DNA from: Candidatus Tepidiaquacellales bacterium UBA2330
GTDB lineage: Bacteria > Bacteroidota > Ignavibacteria > Tepidaquicellales > Tepidaquicellaceae
Reading direction: 5' to 3'
DNA: 18,869 bases
Assembly: GCA_002344965.1 (NCBI GenBank)
Contig: DDUU01000019.1
Coordinates: 1 to 18,869 of the forward strand
Position 1 is the first letter of the stretch, and each line of letters begins with the position of its first letter. The notes beneath the pieces were generated by a model that had not been told where the DNA came from, searched no databases, and saw only the letters and a list, made by a program, of their open reading frames with translations. Shown here piece by piece: positions 7,780 through 15,790 of the stretch. Made by a program: the position numbers and the translations under genes.

Positions 7780-9018
7780 ATGATAAGTATAAAGGAAATT
7801 ATAAAATTAAAATGTGATCTGCTTATAAACGGATTAAGACTGAATGAACTCAGAAAAGATCTTATAGAATCACAGGGTTGGGAAAAAGACAGAGCTGCGG
7901 GATTTCTTCCTGCAGAAATAAAACTTGAATCAAATGTTTTCGCACAGATCAGAGAAAATCCTGAAGCGAATTTCAGACTGAGAATTTCAGGAAGCGATAT
8001 TGTAATAGAAGACAAGTCCGGAAATTCTTTATGTGCAGGAGAGTTTGTTTCACTTCCTCCGTTTTCAAAAAGTTATACTTCTGATATTACTCCTTTTGAA
8101 AAAGTAGTTGTCTATAATGGTATATGCAATCTGAATTTCACATGGAATTATTACTGTGACTATTTCCGTACCGGAACAGAATGCAGATTTTGCAATCTCA
8201 CTCCCGCTCAGGATTTTTATCCGGAAGAAAATATTTCCAACGCAAGAAAAACCGCCTCACAGGTTGCCGATGTAATAGAAAAAGCAAAAAAGTATCATAC
8301 GGATCCCAGATCAATTTTAACAAGAGGCACTCCGCCTGATAAGCAGGGTCTCGGCGGAACTATACAGATACTTGAGGAATTGTCCGGCAGGTTTCCGTAC
8401 AGTAACGAAAGGGAAAGAACAAAACTACTAATGACAATCTCTCCGACAAAAAATATTGAAGATGTAAAATTACTTCACGATCTCGGACTTCATTCCGTTT
8501 CGTTTAATTTTGAAGTTTTTGATAAAGGATACTGGAAAGCGATAGTGCCCGGAAAGGATGCAAATATCGGAAGAGATCTTTGGGAAGAATCGCTTACAGA
8601 AGCTGTAAAACATTTCGGTCAGGGAAGAGTGTTTACCTCTATCATAGCCGGTCTTGAACCTGCAAAGACGCTTCTCGAAGGCGTGAACTGGTGCTGTGAC
8701 AGAGGGATCATACCTATCATTGTGCCTTTCAGTCCGGAGACCGGAAGTCAGTTTGAAGGTTTCAGATCGCCGACTTATAAATGGATGTTTGATACTCATT
8801 ACAGGGCTGCTGAAATAATTTCTGAAAAGTTACCTTTCATTTCAACTTCAGATTACTGGAAGTATGATGCGCCGATCTGCTCAGAATGTTTTACAGGCGG
8901 ATTTTTGTTTGACATTATTAAGGAGAACGCCGGAATAAACGAACCGCATTCATGTAATCATCTTTCGGAAAATGTAATCGGAATAGATACATCAGAAACT
9001 AAAGCCGAAGCAAATTAG
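7780..9018 (+). CDS. Radical-SAM-like enzyme with unusual cysteine spacing (paralogue 1)
   Basis: A 412-residue protein. After an N-terminal domain of about 110 residues (starting with ISIKEIIKLKCDLLINGLRL) comes a cysteine cluster C116-X9-C126-X8-C135-X2-C138 (CRFCN at the end). The last three probably bind a 4Fe-4S cluster in place of the usual CX3CX2C. The rest reads like a radical-SAM TIM barrel: LTRGTPPDKQGLGGT, a conserved FNFEVFD...PGK...GRDLW block and IIAGLEP near 290. A C-terminal CSEC (C367, C370) may hold a second metal. The next gene product has the same architecture and cysteines. Placed after the repeat peptide and its terminator, it is inferred to modify that peptide. No SPASM domain is evident, and the exact reaction cannot be deduced. 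Radical-SAM assignment is likely but rests on motif and barrel pattern. Confidence 0.8.
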   Translation: MISIKEIIKLKCDLLINGLRLNELRKDLIESQGWEKDRAAGFLPAEIKLESNVFAQIRENPEANFRLRISGSDIVIEDKSGNSLCAGEFVSLPPFSKSYTSDITPFEKVVVYNGICNLNFTWNYYCDYFRTGTECRFCNLTPAQDFYPEENISNARKTASQVADVIEKAKKYHTDPRSILTRGTPPDKQGLGGTIQILEELSGRFPYSNERERTKLLMTISPTKNIEDVKLLHDLGLHSVSFNFEVFDKGYWKAIVPGKDANIGRDLWEESLTEAVKHFGQGRVFTSIIAGLEPAKTLLEGVNWCCDRGIIPIIVPFSPETGSQFEGFRSPTYKWMFDTHYRAAEIISEKLPFISTSDYWKYDAPICSECFTGGFLFDIIKENAGINEPHSCNHLSENVIGIDTSETKAEAN

Positions 9019-9055
9019 AAAATTTATTTTAGAAAAAATTTTTCCAGTTATATAA

Positions 9056-10288
9056 ATGACTTTAGACGAAGCGATCAGATTAAAAACGGAATTACTTATT
9101 CAGGGACTTACTTTTACCGATGATGCGCTGACGACAGTGGGGGAGGGAGGTCTTGAAAAAGTTTTCTGGGTATTTGAAATGACTCCGGCTGCGCATAAAG
9201 GTACCGGCGACGGTACAAGACCTTTGCCCAATGATATGCTGCTTCCTTTTGACCTGTATGCGGATGTAAGATACAGTCCGGCATCACCTTTTAAAGTTCA
9301 CAAAAGCGGAAATTCAGTAATTCTTTTAAAAAACAGAAAAGAGATCTGCGAAGTAAGATGGCCGAAAAGACCGGGATTTTATGATATGAATACGCGAAGC
9401 GGAGAGTCAATGAAAAAAGTTGCTTCAATGAGAGGCGACTGCGGATTAAGAGTGTGCTTTGATAATGCATGCAATTATTTTGCATCCGGAGAACAGTGTA
9501 AATTTTGTAATATTGTACCGGCAAGGCAGAGAAACAAAGATCACGTTGTAACAAGAAAGGAAGCTGATGATATTTATGATGTTGTCAAAGAAGCGATGTT
9601 TAATAAACCTGTGTGCTCACATCTTGCTATGACGGCGGGAGCTGCTAAGGATGACGGACTGGGAAACCTGCCGGCGATTTTAGAATCTTTGAAACCGCTG
9701 CTTGCAGAGAAATATTTCCCGATAGTAACTGCTGTCACGGCGACAAGAAATATTGAAGAAACTGAATATCTCTGTTCTACAGGCATTAGTTCAGTTGCAT
9801 TCAATCTTGAGATATGGGATGAAAAAATTTTTAATGAAATATGTCCGGGCAAGACTAGAAGAGTGGGAAGAGACAGATGGATACAGTCGCTTAAGGAAGC
9901 GAGAGATCTGCTGAAACCTGCAAGAGCTCTGAGCTCTTTCGTAGTAGGACTTGAACCGAAAGAATCAGTTCTCGAAGGAATTGAATATCTGACTTCTGAA
10001 GGTATCTTTCCAATAATGAGTCCTTTTGTTCCGATGGTCGGAACGGATTATGAAGGTAAAGAAGCGCCGGATCCTGAATGGGTTTGGGATGTTCATGAAA
10101 AAGCAACTGAGATTATTCACAGAAATTTACCGGATGCATTCTGTGACGAAATCTGGGACGGTGATATCGGAATTTGCCCGTCATGCACTACTACAAAATT
10201 GTTTTTTGATTTTATGAGAAGAATAGAACCGAGAGAAAATCCGCGTAGAATCATGTCAAACGAAAGCGTTTCAGCTTTTGCAGGATGA
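9056..10288 (+). CDS. Radical-SAM-like enzyme with unusual cysteine spacing (paralogue 2)
   Basis: A 410-residue paralogue of the upstream protein, alignable from end to end: MTLDEAIRLKTELLIQGL matches MISIKEIIKLKCDLLINGL. The shared cysteines are C129, C139, C148 and C151 (C-X9-C-X8-C-X2-C), plus an extra C134. Also shared are TAGAAKDDGLGN, FNLEIWD...PGK...GRDRW, VVGLEP near 298 and a C-terminal CPSC (C374, C377) before LFFDF. The paralogues are clearly diverged, so they probably perform different steps or work as a pair on one substrate. The gap from the preceding stop is 37 bases, with no terminator between them, so they should be cotranscribed. The AT-rich gap has no Shine-Dalgarno sequence. 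The substrate is unknown; the six-repeat peptide is the obvious candidate. Homologous cofactor-pathway enzymes cannot be excluded. Confidence 0.8.
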   Translation: MTLDEAIRLKTELLIQGLTFTDDALTTVGEGGLEKVFWVFEMTPAAHKGTGDGTRPLPNDMLLPFDLYADVRYSPASPFKVHKSGNSVILLKNRKEICEVRWPKRPGFYDMNTRSGESMKKVASMRGDCGLRVCFDNACNYFASGEQCKFCNIVPARQRNKDHVVTRKEADDIYDVVKEAMFNKPVCSHLAMTAGAAKDDGLGNLPAILESLKPLLAEKYFPIVTAVTATRNIEETEYLCSTGISSVAFNLEIWDEKIFNEICPGKTRRVGRDRWIQSLKEARDLLKPARALSSFVVGLEPKESVLEGIEYLTSEGIFPIMSPFVPMVGTDYEGKEAPDPEWVWDVHEKATEIIHRNLPDAFCDEIWDGDIGICPSCTTTKLFFDFMRRIEPRENPRRIMSNESVSAFAG

Positions 10289-10376
10289 GATAATTAAGGG
10301 ATTTATTCAGGATTATGTTTTTTAATTTTCAGTTTTATAATTTTTAATTCAGTTTAATTTTTGTTACAACCGGTGA

Positions 10377-12407
10377 ATGAGCAGGATCAAACCAATTTAC
10401 TGTTACCTGATAATAATTGTAATATCATACATAGTATTTTACAATTCACTTCACAATGAATTTGTTTTTGATGATGAAAGCGTAATTGTAAATAACGCCT
10501 CAATTCAGAATACTGATAATATAGTGAAGTATTTCTCAGGTGAGGAAGGATTTCACAAAGTTATCGGTAAATACTACAGACCGTTAGTTTCCGCATCATA
10601 TGCAGTTGACTTCAGCATCTGGGGACTGGATCCTTATGGTTTTCATTTAACAAATCTAATTATCCATATCATTGCCTGCCTTCTTCTTTTCAAAATTTTA
10701 TCATTGCTGTTTTCAAGATATAAATACAGAAATATATTTTCATTGTTCGGCGCTCTGATCTTTGCTGTACACCCGATCCATACCGAAGCAGTCAGCTGGA
10801 TTAGCGGCAGGACAGACTCAATGGTTTCAATGTTTTTCTTTGCATCATTTCTGTTCTATATAAAGTTTACAGGTAATCCTCATCATGAGGTAAATGAAAA
10901 TACAAAAAGCGCAGAGCATTCCGGAAACTTTCTATACCTTACTGTTTCGCTTTTATTTTATGCGCTTGGGTTGCTTTCTAAGGAAATGATAATCACAATG
11001 CCGGTAATAATTTTACTATATGATTTTGTTTACAAAAAAAAAGATTTAAATTATTTTAAAAAGAATTTACTTACATATGGTCTTTTTGCAACCGTAACAG
11101 TAATTTATTTATTTATAAGACACAGTGCATTGTCTGACGTACCGGACAGAGACAGTTATCTTTATTTCTATAATAAGGAGTGGGATGTTGTATTATGGAC
11201 TATGGTAAAAACCATACCTGTATATTTCAGACTCCTGTTTGCACCGTTCGGACTTCTTTATCATTACAACGGAGTAATTGCTAACTCTTCTTCAATTATT
11301 GAATTCCCTGCCTTACTTTCTTTTATTTTTATTCTTTTTCTCATAGGGCTTGCGGTATTTTTTTTCAAACGTGACAGCATAATTTCATTCTGCATATTGT
11401 TTTTTCTTGTCAGTCTGCTGCCTGTCATGAACATTGTTCCGACTATGAATCTGATGGCGGAAAGATTCCTTTATTTTACTTCGTTTGCACTTGCAGTGCT
11501 AATAACTCATTTATTGATGCTGGCAAGCAATAAGCGTGATCTCGGTATGCTGATCATCGGAATAATTATAATAATAATCTCATTATCCTATCTGACTTAT
11601 GTAAGAAATGAAGACTGGAAAAATAATGAAACCCTCTATTCATCCGCTATAGGTTACGAGGGATCGGTAATTTTAGTAAATGAGGGGAATATATATTCAA
11701 ACAGTAAAAAATTTGATGAAGCGAAAAAAAAATACAAACGCGCTATCGAGCTGAGAGACAACAGCGTTTTGGCGCATCATAATCTCGGTCTTGTTTATAT
11801 GATTGAAGGCAAGCTTGACTCAGCAGAAATGAGAATTAAAAAAGGTATAGCCGTTGATTCGTTAGCGCCTGACGGTTACTTTCAGCTTGCTACTATTTAT
11901 AATGTGCAGGGTAAAAAAGATGAAGCTGTACATATGCTGGAAAAACTGCAGACCATTTCACCTGATTACCGGGAATCCGCAGCCATGCTTGAGAGTCTGA
12001 GATCTGTAACAGGCAATAAGGAAAATCTGAACAGCAGACAGTATGAGATTAGTTTTCTACAGCAGAGATCATTTGATAATTTTAATGCTAAAAAATATAA
12101 GGAAGCTATTGAGGATCTGAAAAAACTTGCGGAGCTGAATAAAGATCCGTCGTCAGTCTCCGGATTTTACAATAACATTGCAATGTGTTACGCTGAGCTT
12201 AAAGACGAAAAAATGTCTGAAAAATATTTTCTTGACGCTGTAAAGCTTGACAAAAAAAATGTCAATGCTCTGAACGGTCTTGTTACTTTATATTTGAAGA
12301 GAAATGAATCTGATAAAGCCATGAGCTTTCTTAATATTTTAATTGAGATAAATCCCGGTGATGAGAAATCAAAAAATAAATTGGATTCTTTAATTAAATT
12401 AAAGTAA
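10377..12407 (+). CDS. TMTC-like membrane glycosyltransferase with TPR repeats
   Basis: A 676-residue polytopic membrane protein with GT-C glycosyltransferase features. The first helix is followed by FDDES (Asp32-Asp33-Glu34), the acidic loop motif of protein O-mannosyltransferase-type enzymes. HPIHTEAVSWISGRTD from His132 is typical of the TMTC (DUF1736) group. About ten hydrophobic segments run up to residue 410. The C-terminal part (about 434-676) is a series of TPR units such as FDEAKKKYKRAIEL, AHHNLGLVYMIEGKLDSAE and YNNIAMCYAEL. TMTC enzymes transfer mannose to secreted proteins in eukaryotes; the bacterial relatives are poorly characterised. Among several T9SS-exported proteins, a role in periplasmic protein glycosylation is a reasonable inference. 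It lies 88 bases past the radical-SAM pair with no visible terminator between, so cotranscription is possible but unproven. Confidence 0.8.
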   Translation: MSRIKPIYCYLIIIVISYIVFYNSLHNEFVFDDESVIVNNASIQNTDNIVKYFSGEEGFHKVIGKYYRPLVSASYAVDFSIWGLDPYGFHLTNLIIHIIACLLLFKILSLLFSRYKYRNIFSLFGALIFAVHPIHTEAVSWISGRTDSMVSMFFFASFLFYIKFTGNPHHEVNENTKSAEHSGNFLYLTVSLLFYALGLLSKEMIITMPVIILLYDFVYKKKDLNYFKKNLLTYGLFATVTVIYLFIRHSALSDVPDRDSYLYFYNKEWDVVLWTMVKTIPVYFRLLFAPFGLLYHYNGVIANSSSIIEFPALLSFIFILFLIGLAVFFFKRDSIISFCILFFLVSLLPVMNIVPTMNLMAERFLYFTSFALAVLITHLLMLASNKRDLGMLIIGIIIIIISLSYLTYVRNEDWKNNETLYSSAIGYEGSVILVNEGNIYSNSKKFDEAKKKYKRAIELRDNSVLAHHNLGLVYMIEGKLDSAEMRIKKGIAVDSLAPDGYFQLATIYNVQGKKDEAVHMLEKLQTISPDYRESAAMLESLRSVTGNKENLNSRQYEISFLQQRSFDNFNAKKYKEAIEDLKKLAELNKDPSSVSGFYNNIAMCYAELKDEKMSEKYFLDAVKLDKKNVNALNGLVTLYLKRNESDKAMSFLNILIEINPGDEKSKNKLDSLIKLK

Positions 12408-12447
12408 CTTTATTAAAAAAATTTTTACAAATTAAATTTATAAATGC

Positions 12448-12840
12448 ATGAACTGGAAACTGATCCTACAATTATCCCTTTTCGGACTGCTGATGGGAAT
12501 ACTTTCTGTATTCGGACTTATCCCAAACGGATTTGAATTAATTCCATGGATTATCATCGCCGTTTTATCGGCTCTTGCAATTTCAAAAAAAACAGATAAG
12601 TTAATATTCACACACGCAGTGATAGCAGGTTTGTTTATGGGAATATTAACTTCCGTCATACAGGCAGTATTCTTTGATACTCTCTTAAAGAATAATCCTG
12701 ACACTTTGGACGGATTCAAGGAAATTCCGACTGCTATGGAACCGCAGTATGTACTTCTTTTTACAGGACCTTTTATAGGAATTATTTTCGGATTAGTCAT
12801 CGGTCTTCTTGCAGCGGTATTTAAAAAAAGATTGAAGTAA
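12448..12840 (+). CDS. Small hypothetical membrane protein
   Basis: A 130-residue protein with four predicted membrane helices, roughly 7-25, 30-46, 55-76 and 102-123, ending in a basic KKRLK tail that suggests a cytoplasmic C-terminus. The loop before the last helix (LKNNPDTLDGFKEIPTAMEP) is polar. The ATG at 12448 is chosen because an overlapping ATG at 12444 is in another, quickly closed frame. It sits 40 bases after the glycosyltransferase gene and 28 before the next gene, so it probably shares a transcript with them. I recognise no family or function. Real-gene status is supported by coherent helices, good length and tight spacing. Confidence 0.75.
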   Translation: MNWKLILQLSLFGLLMGILSVFGLIPNGFELIPWIIIAVLSALAISKKTDKLIFTHAVIAGLFMGILTSVIQAVFFDTLLKNNPDTLDGFKEIPTAMEPQYVLLFTGPFIGIIFGLVIGLLAAVFKKRLK

Positions 12841-12852
12841 AATTAAATTTTT

Positions 12853-12859
12853 AAAGGAG
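12853..12859 (+). promoter_or_regulatory. Shine-Dalgarno sequence fixing a TTG start
   Basis: AAAGGAG lies 9 bases before the TTG at 12869. It is the clearest ribosome binding site in the window, where most genes have none, and it supports the non-ATG start that yields an intact signal peptide. Confidence 0.75.
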
Positions 12860-12868
12860 TATTTTATT

Positions 12869-14539
12869 TTGAAAACTGTGTTCCTGATATTGTTTGTTTT
12901 GATTTCTGTCGGAGTAATTAAATCGCAGACTCCGGAAAGATTTTCAAGACCGCTTGATGAAATTGCTGAAAGGAATTTCAAAAAAAATACTTCATTCTCC
13001 GATTACATACCGGATTACTTTAATCTAAGCTTTACCAATTATAATATCTCTCGTGACAGTTTTCCTCAAAATGAACCTTCGGTTAAAATAAGTAAAAAAA
13101 ATCCATTAAGAGTAGTTTCTGCATACAGGGACTTCAGCGCCGGAGTAAATCCTGCAAACAGGAGAGTAGGATACAGTTACTCTTCTGACGGTGGAGTTAC
13201 CTGGTCGGCAAATAAACTTCTTGATTCTACACTTATACCCGGATATCCGAGAAACAGCGACCCTGTGGTGGCAGTGGACACTGCAGGAAATTTTTATATT
13301 TCAGTTGTAACTATAGGTCAGAATCTTGCGCTTGCAGTTTATAAATCTACAGACGGAGGGGTTACATTTCCAAGCGCATATATTGTTGCAAACAGCGGAA
13401 CTGAAGATAAAGAATGGATGGAAACTGATTTCACTCCGGGCAGTCCTTATTATAATAACCTGTATATCAGCTGGACAAGATTCAGCGGCAATCCCGGAAT
13501 TAAGTTAACTAAATCAGTGAACGGAGGTGTAAACTGGACAAATGCAGTTGATGTTGCGGATCCCTCAAGTCAGGGTCAGGGATCTGATCTTGCAATCGGA
13601 CTTGACGGAGAAATTTATGTAACATGGGTCGGCGGTACCGCTTCACTTGATTATATTTATTTTGATAAATCTACAGACGGCGGAAATTCATTCGGAACTG
13701 ACAGAATTATTCATCAGGGAAATACTCCCTTCATTCCTATTACCACAAGCGGGATTACATTTCCTTCCATTGATACGGATGTTTCAGGCGGCGTATTCAA
13801 CGGAAATATTTATTTAGTATGGTGCGATGCAAGAAACGGCGATCCTGATATTTTTTTTTCAAGATCAACTGACAGGGGAGCGAACTGGTCAACACCGCTG
13901 AGAGTAAATAATGATCCTGTCGGTAATAATAAACTTCAGTGCTGGCCATGGATCGCTGTGAGCGATTCCGGAGATATTGCAGTATTGTATTATGATTCAA
14001 GAAATACGCTGAATAACAATACAATAGAGGCATGGCTTGCCGTTTCAAATGACGGAGGTTTAACATTTAACAATTCCGTTTTAAGTTCAATGCCTTCAAC
14101 GACAAATCAGCCGAACTCTGCGATTCGTTTCGGAGACTATATCTGTGTCGATTATTATGGCGGCAGGATCGTCCCGGTTTGGACTGATCAGAGGACAGGC
14201 GGCTTTGATATGGAATGCTATACGGCAATAGTGAATACTTCTGTAAATATTCCGAATCAAAGTAATTTTATTCCGGACGGCTTAGAGTTGGGACAAAATT
14301 ATCCGAATCCTTTCAATCCGGAAACAAATATTTTCTATTCAATTCCCGAAAGAAGTTATATTACATTGAAGGTTTATAATTCTATCGGAATTGAAATAGC
14401 AACACTTGCCGATCAATTTCAGAATCCCGGGAATTACATTGTAAAGTGGAACGGTGAATCCTACAGCAGCGGAATTTATTTTTACAAACTTCAGACGAAT
14501 GATTTTATTCAAACTAAAAAAATGATCCTTCTCAAATAA
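12869..14539 (+). CDS. Secreted sialidase-like (BNR) propeller protein with T9SS sorting tail
   Basis: A 556-residue exported protein starting at TTG with a Shine-Dalgarno. The signal peptide is MKTVFLILFVLISVGVIKS, with cleavage likely before QTPERF. Six Asp-box motifs (YSSDGGVTW, KSTDGGVTF, KSVNGGVNW, KSTDGGNSF, RSTDRGANW, VSNDGGLTF) show a six-bladed sialidase-type propeller over about 60-460. From about 472 the tail LELGQNYPNPFNPETNI to KKMILLK is a T9SS type A sorting domain. It is a compact relative of the propeller in the 2267-5797 gene, without the SusE-like and other added domains; shared phrases include TPGSPYY and LRVNNDPVGNNKLQCWPWI against IRVNQDPINNGKFQWFPAI. A complete sialidase active site was not confirmed. 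It may bind or cleave glycans outside the cell. Confidence 0.92.
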   Translation: MKTVFLILFVLISVGVIKSQTPERFSRPLDEIAERNFKKNTSFSDYIPDYFNLSFTNYNISRDSFPQNEPSVKISKKNPLRVVSAYRDFSAGVNPANRRVGYSYSSDGGVTWSANKLLDSTLIPGYPRNSDPVVAVDTAGNFYISVVTIGQNLALAVYKSTDGGVTFPSAYIVANSGTEDKEWMETDFTPGSPYYNNLYISWTRFSGNPGIKLTKSVNGGVNWTNAVDVADPSSQGQGSDLAIGLDGEIYVTWVGGTASLDYIYFDKSTDGGNSFGTDRIIHQGNTPFIPITTSGITFPSIDTDVSGGVFNGNIYLVWCDARNGDPDIFFSRSTDRGANWSTPLRVNNDPVGNNKLQCWPWIAVSDSGDIAVLYYDSRNTLNNNTIEAWLAVSNDGGLTFNNSVLSSMPSTTNQPNSAIRFGDYICVDYYGGRIVPVWTDQRTGGFDMECYTAIVNTSVNIPNQSNFIPDGLELGQNYPNPFNPETNIFYSIPERSYITLKVYNSIGIEIATLADQFQNPGNYIVKWNGESYSSGIYFYKLQTNDFIQTKKMILLK

Positions 14540-14644
14540 ATTCAGGAATTTTATAATTTGAGTTTTATAATAAAAATCTGAACTATAAATCTGAATTCAA
14601 TTCAAGCATTTTTTTCTTAAAAGTAATTAATAAATAAGTTTATA

Positions 14645-15097
14645 TTGAAATGCCGTATCCTGAAAAAACAAATAGTCATACCCAAACCTATCAGCGAAGC
14701 TTTTGATTTTTTTAAGAAAGCTGAGAATCTTGATTTAATAACTCCACCGTTTCTCGGATTCAAAATCATTACTCCACTTCCGGTCGAAATGAAAAAAGGA
14801 GCGATCATAGATTATGTGATCAGACTGAACGGCATTCCGATGAAATGGAAAACGGAGATAACAAAATGGGAACCTCCCTTTTTGTTTGAAGATACACAGA
14901 TAAAAGGTCCTTATAAAATCTGGATTCATGAACACAGATTTGAAAGCATCGGAGAAGAAACACTAATGACTGATACTGTGAAATATCTTTCTTACGGAGG
15001 AATTTTTGAATTCATACCGCAGTATCTGTTTGTAAAAAATAAGGTAGATAAAATATTTGATTACAGAGAAAAGATTCTTGGAAATATTTTAAAGTAA
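14645..15097 (+). CDS. SRPBCC (START/Bet v1-fold) ligand-binding family protein
   Basis: A 150-residue cytosolic protein. The pattern of a first strand (ILKKQIVIPKPISEAFDFF), then KKAENLDLITPPFLGFKI, a central GAIIDYVIRLNGIPMKWKTEI, and a final helix (FVKNKVDKIFDYREKIL) matches SRPBCC proteins of the coenzyme Q-binding/polyketide-cyclase type. These form a hydrophobic cavity for lipids or other small ligands. Translation must start at TTG 14645, because no in-frame ATG exists between it and the upstream stop at 14624; the length then fits the family. The cupin gene follows 12 bases later, so the two likely form an operon. The ligand is unknown. No promoter was recognised in the 105-base gap upstream. 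Confidence 0.8.
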   Translation: MKCRILKKQIVIPKPISEAFDFFKKAENLDLITPPFLGFKIITPLPVEMKKGAIIDYVIRLNGIPMKWKTEITKWEPPFLFEDTQIKGPYKIWIHEHRFESIGEETLMTDTVKYLSYGGIFEFIPQYLFVKNKVDKIFDYREKILGNILK

Positions 15098-15109
15098 ATT
15101 ATTCGAATA

Positions 15110-15469
15110 ATGGAAGTAATTAATTTAAGCGAAAAGTTCGGAAAATTTTCTGATCATTTCAGTCCGAAGATAATTGCAGAGCTGAACGGACAGCAAGTAA
15201 AGCTCGGAAAATTTAAAGGTGAATTCGTCTGGCATAAACATGCCGGTGAGGACGAATTATTTTTAGTAATAAAAGGAAAATTTTTTATGGATTTAAGCGA
15301 CAGGACTCTGGAAATAAATGAAGGGGAGATGATAGTAATACCAAAAGGCACAATGCACAGACCGCGGAGCGAAGAAGAAGTTCATGTGATGCTTTTTGAA
15401 CCGGCGGGGACACTCAATACCGGTGATGTGAATAATGAACTCACAAAAAATGACCCTGAGCGGTTATAA
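15110..15469 (+). CDS. Small cupin-domain protein
   Basis: A 119-residue single-domain cupin. Motif 1 is WHKHAGEDELFLVIKG, with metal ligands His42, His44 and Glu49. Motif 2 is IPKGTMHRP with His83, so all four classical ligands are present and a bound divalent metal is likely. There is no signal peptide, so it is cytosolic. Single-domain cupins have very diverse roles, including dioxygenases, isomerases and ligand sensors, and nothing here selects one. The gene follows the SRPBCC gene by 12 bases. The C-terminal extension (TGDVNNELTKNDPERL) is typical of this small-cupin subgroup. The palindromic repeat array starts about 55 bases after its stop. Confidence 0.9.
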   Translation: MEVINLSEKFGKFSDHFSPKIIAELNGQQVKLGKFKGEFVWHKHAGEDELFLVIKGKFFMDLSDRTLEINEGEMIVIPKGTMHRPRSEEEVHVMLFEPAGTLNTGDVNNELTKNDPERL

Positions 15470-15523
15470 GGATTTGTAATGCTTCAATCGGAACAGGTCA
15501 AGTGTCTTTACCGACGGCGGAAA

Positions 15524-15661
15524 CCTTCCCAAACCGGGGTTTGGGAAGGAGGTGGAAGAACCGGGGTTTGGGAAGTAGGAGGAAACCTTCCCAAAACGGG
15601 GTTTGGGAAGGAAGTGGAAACCGGGGATTGGGAAGGAGGAGGAAACCGGGGTTTGGGAAGG
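15524..15661. repeat. GC-rich palindromic tandem repeat array
   Basis: Five copies of a core AACCGGGGTTTGGGAAGG occur at about 15532, 15559, 15595 (AACGGGG), 15619 (GGGGATT) and 15644, spaced 24-36 bases. Two copies are preceded by CCTTCCCAAA and so form long hairpins: CCTTCCCAAACC 15524-15535 with GGTTTGGGAAGG 15538-15549 (12 bp), and CCTTCCCAAA 15586-15595 with TTTGGGAAGG 15602-15611 (10 bp). The plus strand is G-rich with GGGG-TTT-GGG-AA-GG runs that could form quadruplexes. The array lacks stop codons in several frames, so 65-69 codon open frames on both strands are by-products. Its base composition differs sharply from the AT-rich surroundings. Confidence 0.9.
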
Positions 15662-15715
15662 AGGAAAATACATTAGACTTTCTGATCACTTTTTCCTGAT
15701 TCAATTAGTTATGAG

Positions 15716-15746
15716 TTTGTTCAGAGAATATTAATTAATATATTTG
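15716..15746 (+). promoter_or_regulatory. Bacteroidota-type promoter of the Ycf48-like gene
   Basis: TTTG (15716-15719), 19 bases, then TATATTTG (15739-15746) is a full match to TTTG-N19-TAnnTTTG, with the same -7 element as at 6871. The start codon at 15791 is 45 bases beyond it, so the leader is about 38 bases. Confidence 0.75.
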
Positions 15747-15790
15747 CAAAAATTTTTTTCAATTAAACTAAATCTGATTAAACTCACTTC

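Noticed and set aside
8470..10106. Antisense and alternative-frame open frames within the radical-SAM-like genes
   Set aside because: The sense frames are supported by paralogue alignment across their full length; the shadows share nothing with each other.
12438..12800. 120-codon minus-strand frame opposite the small membrane protein
   Set aside because: The plus-strand frame has clear membrane helices, sits tightly between co-directional genes and fits the operon; the antisense frame has no hydrophobic or domain pattern.
15464..15704. Four overlapping 65-69 codon frames on both strands (for example NRGLGRR-like repeats)
   Set aside because: They exist because the palindromic repeat array has no stop codons in several frames. 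Several frames open at once indicates repeat DNA, not genes.
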